Notes under the pieces: model-generated | Seen by the model: the letters and a program-made list of their open reading frames with translations, nothing else | Told to the model about the DNA's origin: nothing | Database searches by the model: none | Position numbers and translations under genes: made by a program | Shown: piece after piece, positions 58,842-64,000 of the stretch | How positions within the stretch are numbered: the stretch's first letter is position 1 | Layout: the number at the start of each line of letters is the position of its first letter | NCBI RefSeq assembly: GCF_012927205.1 | Contig: NZ_JABBGC010000001.1 | Span: 3,472,810 to 3,536,809, forward strand | From: Chitinophaga fulva | GTDB taxonomy: Bacteria; Bacteroidota; Bacteroidia; Chitinophagales; Chitinophagaceae | Length of the DNA: 64,000 nucleotides | Reading direction: 5' to 3'

Positions 58842-60374
58842 TCAATGGGACTCCAGTATTTTCAGTGCTTCCTGATCATTGTATTGCAGGATCAGTTTTT
58901 TCAGGGTGGCTTTCAGGTCGGCGGTAATTTTTTCTGTGCCTTTATTGCCGTAGATATTATTGACCTGTTGCGGGTCTTTCTTCAGATCATACAGTTCCCA
59001 GCTGTCGCCAGCTCCGTAGAAGCGTACCAGTGTGTATTGTTCGGTGCGTACACCAAAGTGAGGATATACATGGTGCGGTTCGGGAAACTCATAATAGTGA
59101 TAATAAGCTGCTTTTCTCCACGCTACCTTGTTGGGGTTTTGTTCCAGCAACGGCAGGAAAGAGGTGCCCTGTATGTCTGATGGCACCGGTACGCCGGCCA
59201 TTTGCAGGATAGTAGGCGCCCAGTCTATATTCAGCATGAGCTGATTAACAGTGGTACCGGGTTTGGTAACGCCGGGATATTTGATGATAAACGGTGTGCG
59301 AAGGGATTCTTCATACATAAAACGTTTATCGAACCAGCCGTGTTCGCCCATATAGAAGCCCTGATCAGATGCATAGATAACGACGGTATTCTCTGCCAGC
59401 CCGTTTTTGTCGAGGTAGTCGAGCAGGGAGCCGATATTGCGGTCGAGTGAGCGGGCGGTAGAGAGGTAGTCTTTCAGGTAACGTTGATATTTCCATTCCA
59501 CGAGCGCGTCGCCGGTCAGTTTTTTCTCATCAAATTCTTTGCTGACTTTTCCTTCATAATAAGCTTTGAATGCTTCTTTTTGTGCTGGCGTAAACCGGCC
59601 ATAGATCCCTTTTTCGTAGTTGGCGTGTACTTTCAGGTCCTCTTTCAGGCGCATGGTTTTATCGATGGTCATGTCCTGGTTTTGGGCGGCTATGCGATTT
59701 TTATAGTTGTCACGGAAAGTGGCCGGTAACGGAAATGTTTTATCATCATACGCGCCGAGGTCCTGGATGTCGGGTTGCCATTCGCGGTGCGTGGCTTTCT
59801 CGCCTACTACGAGGAAGAAGGGTTTGGAAGTGTCGCGGTGATTGAGCCAGTCAACGGAGATTTGAGTGATCAGGTTGGTCACATATCCTTCCGCGCGGGT
59901 AGTATCACGAGGCCCGATGAACTCCGGGTTATAATACTGTCCCTGATGATTGAGAATACGCCAAAAGTCAAATCCTTCCGGCAGATTGCCGAGGTGCCAT
60001 TTGCCAATCCAGGCTGTTTGATAACCATTCTGCTGCAGCAGTTTCGGGAACAGCTGCTGGCCAACATTAAATTTCATTTCATTAAGCGTGTAGCCGTTGA
60101 TGTGGCTGTACTTTCCTGTCAGCAAGGTAGCCCTGCTGGGGCCGCAGATGGAGTTCGTCACAAGTGCGTTGCGGAACAGCACGCCCTGGCGTGCAATGCG
60201 GTCGATGTTGGGCGTTTGTGCCAGTTTGCTGCCATAAGCGCTGATAGCCTGATAGGCATGGTCATCTGATAAGATAAAGATAATGTTCGGTTGCTTTTGT
60301 GGTTTTTGCTGGCTGAAGCCTGTCTGGCTAATAAGCGCCAGCAACAGCCAGGAGAGACGTTTCATTGTTTTCAT
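58842..60374 (-). CDS. Secreted sulfatase (formylglycine-dependent)
   Basis: 510 aa. The signal peptide ends near GFSQ. The alkaline-phosphatase-like fold has the metal residues in IIFILSDDHAYQAISAYG and the sulfatase signature SICGPSRATLLTGKY, in which Cys77 would be converted to formylglycine. Further motifs are TAWIGKWHLG and YASDQGFYMGEHGWFDKRFM. It should remove sulfate esters from a glycan or small molecule in the periplasm. A maturase (anSME) must be encoded elsewhere. Substrate identity is not clear. Confidence 0.92.
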   Translation of the reverse strand: MKTMKRLSWLLLALISQTGFSQQKPQKQPNIIFILSDDHAYQAISAYGSKLAQTPNIDRIARQGVLFRNALVTNSICGPSRATLLTGKYSHINGYTLNEMKFNVGQQLFPKLLQQNGYQTAWIGKWHLGNLPEGFDFWRILNHQGQYYNPEFIGPRDTTRAEGYVTNLITQISVDWLNHRDTSKPFFLVVGEKATHREWQPDIQDLGAYDDKTFPLPATFRDNYKNRIAAQNQDMTIDKTMRLKEDLKVHANYEKGIYGRFTPAQKEAFKAYYEGKVSKEFDEKKLTGDALVEWKYQRYLKDYLSTARSLDRNIGSLLDYLDKNGLAENTVVIYASDQGFYMGEHGWFDKRFMYEESLRTPFIIKYPGVTKPGTTVNQLMLNIDWAPTILQMAGVPVPSDIQGTSFLPLLEQNPNKVAWRKAAYYHYYEFPEPHHVYPHFGVRTEQYTLVRFYGAGDSWELYDLKKDPQQVNNIYGNKGTEKITADLKATLKKLILQYNDQEALKILESH

Positions 60375-60463
60375 ATCTGTTCTGCTTATAAAGGAGTGGT
60401 GGTGGATAAAGATATCTATTATTTGTACTGCTAGGTAATATTATAATAATTTGATATTTTTAG

Positions 60464-60589
60464 GGCTATGGCAGGAAATGTAATGGGTGGCTGGATCGTA
60501 TCATCCTGCCAGGCTACTTGCTGACGGAGTATGGGTTTAACAGCGAATTAAAGGCCTATCGAAGATTTGCGGAGGATGTTTTGAAGTAG
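60464..60589 (+). pseudogene. Possible C-terminal relic of a REP-associated tyrosine transposase
   Basis: A 41-codon frame bounded by stops, without a plausible start, reads GYGRKCNGWLDRIILPGYLL and continues to a YRRFAEDVLK-stop end. The WLDR, then YLLTEYG, then AYRRF pattern resembles the C-terminus of RAYT/Y1-type transposases. The rest of the gene is absent. The assignment is tentative. Confidence 0.35.
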
Positions 60590-60635
60590 GTAAAAATTAT
60601 TTCATGAGATAATTTTTTTATCTAAAATTAATTTC

Positions 60636-60643
60636 TAGATTTG
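60636..60643 (+). promoter_or_regulatory. -7 promoter element for the envelope protein pair
   Basis: TAGATTTG matches TAnnTTTG, 66 bp ahead of the TTG start at 60710. Confidence 0.55.
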
Positions 60644-60709
60644 CCTCAATAAGAGAATAAAAATATCCTGATACCTAGTTGTTAACCAATTGCCACACAG
60701 TGGATCGTT

Positions 60710-63019
60710 TTGAGAAGTGTCGTATTAATATTGTTATTATCGTCCCTATTCCTTGCTTCGGAGTGTGCAGCGCAGCTTCATCTTCCCGTAGATTCTAAGG
60801 TTTCGGATACTGGCTATTTCTTCATCCATACAGGATGTAAGATGAAGATGCCGGTGCTGGTGCTTTTGTATGAGGAACCCAGAGGAGATACGAGGTTGGT
60901 TGCTATCAAACGGAAGTTACCACCTGCACAACCTGTCGTACCCGTACATAAACCTCTCCTGAGCATTCATGGAAATGTGATGTATGATTTCTATTATCAG
61001 TCGCATACAGATACGCCTTATCTGGAAAAAGATATTCATCAGCATACGGTCCAGACCACACTGGATATTTTGGTAAAAGACAGATATCCTCTTCACCTGA
61101 CATTTAACACCAGCAAGGGAAATTCTTACCTGTTCAGAGATATTACCGGCGTTAATTTCCGGTACACGCAACAAGATTTCCGGCAGCTGCTTTTATCCAA
61201 AGCGAGAGACTGGGATGCCGGTAAACGCAAACAGTTACAGGAATTGGAGAAGCTGAAACTGAAGCTGGATGAGCAGTGGGATGCATTAAACAAGCTCCGG
61301 TACTGGTTTAGCTCACCGGTGCAACTGCAGCGGATGGTAGAGCAGAAAGAAAGGGCTTATCGTCGTCGGGTGACGGATTCTTTGCGGCAGTTACTGCCTG
61401 TGCAGGGTGTGGAAGGGTATAAAGCTGCCTTATCCGGTGTGTTGCAAAAAAAGGCTGACAGCCTGAAGAATGCTGTAGCAGCAGATTCCAGCGAAGCGCG
61501 TTTCCTGGTGCAATATGAAGAAAAGAAAAAGAAGCTGGACTCGCTGGAGAAATCTTTCGCTGCATTGGAGAAGTTGTATGCCAAACAACAGAAAGCTTAT
61601 TCGGCGAAGAAAGGTTATCTGATGGATGTATTGCAGCGCAGTAAAAATCCACGGCAGATGATGCAGGACCTGGAAAGTATGAATCTGCCCGACAGTATTT
61701 TGCCCAAAGGATATAAGACGTTGCTGGCGGTGAAATCGGTGGGGATAGGGCGTACCATGGTGGATTATTCGGAGCTGACGGCCAAAAACATCAGCATTAC
61801 CGGTGTGCAGGCTGAGTTTAACCCATCCTATTATATTGCTTTTGCTACCGGTGCGGTGGATTACCGGTTCCGTGATTTTATCGTGAATGACAACAGGGTC
61901 AGACAATACCTGAATATTGTCAGAGCCGGCGTGGGGCAACGGGATGGCAACAACGTTATTTTGTCTTTCTATACCGGAAAAAAACAGGTATATAATTTTA
62001 ATACCACCACTTCAGGTATGGGGGTAGTAGAGACGCCGGACTATCGTATCATGGGGTTGTCGCTGGAAGGCAGATGGCAGATAGACCGTAACAACTACCT
62101 CATCGGGGAAATAGCCAAGTCTTCCCTGCCTTATTATGAGCGCAAGCTTAATCATGATGGTCTCGGCAGCAGTATGACCAGTTTCGGCGATCGTAGTAAT
62201 GAAGCCTATGCGCTGAGTGGATTTTCGTATATCCCCTTGACCAAAACGAGGATCAATGCCATGTTCAAAAGGATGGGGGCCAATTTTCAGTCCTTCAGTT
62301 TGTATGCCACTGGCTCAGCACAGAATGCCTGGATGGTGAAAGTGGACCAGCCTTTCTTTCAGCAGCAGCTGATGATTACCGGTAGCCTGAAGCAGAATGT
62401 GTACACCAGCGTTTTTGAGCATAGCAGTTACCGTAGCAGCACTGTATTCAAAAGCATACAAGCTACTTTCCGCCGGAAAAAATGGCCGGTAGTATCGGTA
62501 GGGTATTATCCGACCTCGCAGCTGATGAAGCTGAGTGACGACAGATTTGTGGAGAACCTGTTTTATACCATGTCGGGTACTGCTAGTTACTATTATCAGT
62601 CCGGGCGGGCCACTATGAATACTATCTTCTCCGGGACACGGTTCTATAACCGGCAGGTGGACAGCAACTTTGTGTATTTCAACAGTACCAATTTGTTGCT
62701 GAACCATACGGTGTTTATCGGGAAGTTTACGCTGAACGGCGGACTTTCATCGGCTACCAATCAGGATTACGCGCTATATGGCGCTGACGGAGGTGTTCAG
62801 TACAAAGTAACCAACTGGCTGGAGATCGGGGGCGGAATCAAATATAATTATCAGACAGTATATCAATTAAAACAAACCGGCTATTCTGCCAATACCAGGA
62901 TCAATATTCCGAAGGTGGGAGAGATAGCACTGATGGCCGATAAAGGATTTGTACCAGGTGTGAACAGGCAGCTGGTATCTAATGAAACCGGCCGTTTAAC
63001 CTATACCAAAGTGTTCTAA
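60710..63019 (+). CDS. Outer-membrane-associated protein with coiled coil and barrel-like domain, unknown function
   Basis: 769 aa from a TTG start; no ATG gives the signal peptide, and TTG AGA AGT begins RSVVLILLLSSLFLASECA. Residues about 80-140 are beta-rich. Residues about 160-310 are strongly coiled-coil (RKQLQELEKLKLKLDEQW, KKKLDSLEKSFAALEKLYAK). The rest has alternating strands typical of an outer-membrane barrel (YNFNTTTSGMGVVETPDY, NWLEIGGGIKYNYQTVYQ). I do not know the family. It is followed 9 bp later by another secreted protein, so they form an operon. Confidence 0.75.
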   Translation: MRSVVLILLLSSLFLASECAAQLHLPVDSKVSDTGYFFIHTGCKMKMPVLVLLYEEPRGDTRLVAIKRKLPPAQPVVPVHKPLLSIHGNVMYDFYYQSHTDTPYLEKDIHQHTVQTTLDILVKDRYPLHLTFNTSKGNSYLFRDITGVNFRYTQQDFRQLLLSKARDWDAGKRKQLQELEKLKLKLDEQWDALNKLRYWFSSPVQLQRMVEQKERAYRRRVTDSLRQLLPVQGVEGYKAALSGVLQKKADSLKNAVAADSSEARFLVQYEEKKKKLDSLEKSFAALEKLYAKQQKAYSAKKGYLMDVLQRSKNPRQMMQDLESMNLPDSILPKGYKTLLAVKSVGIGRTMVDYSELTAKNISITGVQAEFNPSYYIAFATGAVDYRFRDFIVNDNRVRQYLNIVRAGVGQRDGNNVILSFYTGKKQVYNFNTTTSGMGVVETPDYRIMGLSLEGRWQIDRNNYLIGEIAKSSLPYYERKLNHDGLGSSMTSFGDRSNEAYALSGFSYIPLTKTRINAMFKRMGANFQSFSLYATGSAQNAWMVKVDQPFFQQQLMITGSLKQNVYTSVFEHSSYRSSTVFKSIQATFRRKKWPVVSVGYYPTSQLMKLSDDRFVENLFYTMSGTASYYYQSGRATMNTIFSGTRFYNRQVDSNFVYFNSTNLLLNHTVFIGKFTLNGGLSSATNQDYALYGADGGVQYKVTNWLEIGGGIKYNYQTVYQLKQTGYSANTRINIPKVGEIALMADKGFVPGVNRQLVSNETGRLTYTKVF

Positions 63020-63028
63020 AAATATCGT

Positions 63029-64000
63029 ATGAAAAGATCCCTATTCCTGTTGTTGGCCCTTGGGCTGTCACTACGTGTAGCCGCGCAGGTTAGCATGACC
63101 ATACAGCTGCCACCTGCCGGTGTAATGCTGAAAGCTCAGCTATGGAATATTGTATTGGTATCTGCATCCAATGCGTCAGTGAATATGCGTATCACCATGC
63201 GGCTTACAGATCCGCAGACCAATCAGCCGTTGCTGACAGGTATCACCCGCAACATTCTGTTGAACAAAGGCGCGCGGCAGTTACAGTTACAGGATTTTAT
63301 GCCGGTGCAATACGAATATCTTTCTCCTGCTATCGACCGAAGCGCCAATGGTTTTCTGCCTTCAGGCAATTATATGGCCTGTTACAGCATGATTGTGGAA
63401 GGCGATAAATCCGGTAACCAGCCTGGAGAAGATTGTATTCCGTTTACCATTGAGCCGGTGAGTCCGCCGCTGCTGAATACGCCGGCCAATAAAAGTGAGC
63501 TGGAAACAATCTTGCCTCAGTTTACCTGGATACCACCCGCACCGCTTAATTTGTTCAGTGATCTCAACTACGATCTGACTCTTACCGAAGTATATCCTGG
63601 TCAGTCGCCCGAAGAAGCCATCCAGCAGAACATCGCGGTATACCGAGCGCCCGCGCTGCGGAACATTTTTGCCAACTACCCATCCGGAGGTGTTCAACTG
63701 GATACCGGCAGGCAATATGCCTGGTCCGTGACAGCCCGCAACGGTCGATTATTTGCCGCCCAGACAGAGGTATGGACATTCCGAATTAAGTCGCTGGCCA
63801 AACCGGGCAATACGCCAGCTGGTGCATATGTGCAACTGAAAAGGGAGCTGGATGGCGCCGTGGTAAAAGCCGGGCGTATGCTGAGTGTGAGCTATACCAA
63901 CGAAACCGCCGACAGCACTTTGCACTACGAGATCATACCACTGGAAGCCGGCCAGCGAGCCGCTGCCGAAGGGACGTTGAAAGCGGAGCGGGGACATAAC
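63029..64000 (+). CDS. Secreted multi-domain protein, 3' truncated by window end
   Basis: 324 codons are visible, open to the last base. The signal peptide MKRSLFLLLALGLSLRVAAQ is clear. The mature part consists of beta-sandwich domains: NIVLVSASNASVNMRITMRL, then a fibronectin-III-like segment with TPANKSELETILPQFTWIPP, and QYAWSVTARNGRLFAAQTEV. Such Fn3-like segments are common in large Bacteroidota surface proteins. The full length and any sorting signal are beyond the window. It starts 9 bp after the preceding gene and is probably co-expressed with it. Confidence 0.8.
   Translation, partial: MKRSLFLLLALGLSLRVAAQVSMTIQLPPAGVMLKAQLWNIVLVSASNASVNMRITMRLTDPQTNQPLLTGITRNILLNKGARQLQLQDFMPVQYEYLSPAIDRSANGFLPSGNYMACYSMIVEGDKSGNQPGEDCIPFTIEPVSPPLLNTPANKSELETILPQFTWIPPAPLNLFSDLNYDLTLTEVYPGQSPEEAIQQNIAVYRAPALRNIFANYPSGGVQLDTGRQYAWSVTARNGRLFAAQTEVWTFRIKSLAKPGNTPAGAYVQLKRELDGAVVKAGRMLSVSYTNETADSTLHYEIIPLEAGQRAAAEGTLKAERGHN

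Larger units (their letters stand above)
60375..60709. other. Intergenic region with possible transposase relic
   Basis: 335 bp, A/T-rich except for a 126-bp coding-like stretch at 60464-60589. A promoter for the next gene is at 60636-60643. Confidence 0.5.

Noticed and set aside
1..64000. tRNA or rRNA genes
   Set aside because: I looked through the intergenic regions for cloverleaf arms and TPsiC-like motifs and found none convincing; a covariance search would settle this.

Overview
The window looks like a chromosomal segment of a Bacteroidota bacterium, most likely Chitinophagaceae and probably Chitinophaga or a close relative. The reasons are repeated TAnnTTTG promoter elements, a type B C-terminal sorting domain of the type IX secretion system, CarboxypepD_reg-type outer-membrane barrel proteins, DUF4199 and PRISE-type genes, a roughly half-GC composition and weak Shine-Dalgarno signals. 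I see no phage, complete insertion sequence, CRISPR array, rRNA or tRNA. Repeat and mobile-type traces are a 31-bp inverted REP-like pair (28615-28855) and a possible transposase tail relic (60464-60589).

1-9.1 kb: the 3' end of topoisomerase IV subunit A (parC), then, convergent to it, a nine-gene minus-strand operon (9086 to 1310). Its order is a dihydroorotase homologue that has lost most of its metal and catalytic residues, a DUF4199 membrane protein, a GT2 and a GT4 glycosyltransferase, the four GDP-D-glycero-D-manno-heptose genes (hddA, gmhA, hddC, gmhB) and a secreted protein of unknown function. 9.2-18.6 kb: a HEAT-like protein, an S9 dipeptidyl peptidase, a DUF1349 protein, a small basic secreted protein, an SGNH hydrolase with a LacI regulator and a clear twin operator between them, an OmpA lipoprotein and an SpxH/DsbA-like protein. 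18.6-22.5 kb: a large outer-membrane barrel protein, a DUF2867 protein and a DinB protein.

22.5-28.6 kb holds the most interesting locus, a minus-strand operon of flavin disulfide reductase, ABC ATPase, fused permease/substrate-binding protein, egtB and egtD. It pairs ergothioneine synthesis with an EgtU/OpuB-type importer. The binding domain of the fused protein is circularly permuted: its canonical C-terminal half (residues about 240-370) comes before its canonical N-terminal half (residues about 386-516).

29-45.8 kb: dusB, a PRISE reductase, an EF-G paralogue with a long leader carrying a small ORF and two terminator-like hairpins, an aldo/keto reductase, a GntR-TauE-DUF1634 operon with a palindromic operator, a class V aminotransferase, a GH3 glycosidase, an NhaP-type antiporter, a TfoX protein, a serine hydrolase, an AraC regulator and a Bcr/CflA efflux pump. 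45.9-64 kb: a 1207-aa secreted pappalysin-like protease, a CoA-transferase, a small secreted protein, a NUC1 nuclease, an orphan GT2 with a long leader, an MsbA-like exporter with a hairpin leader, an Hpt protein, a membrane protein of unknown function, a sulfatase, and a pair of envelope proteins, the last running off the window end.
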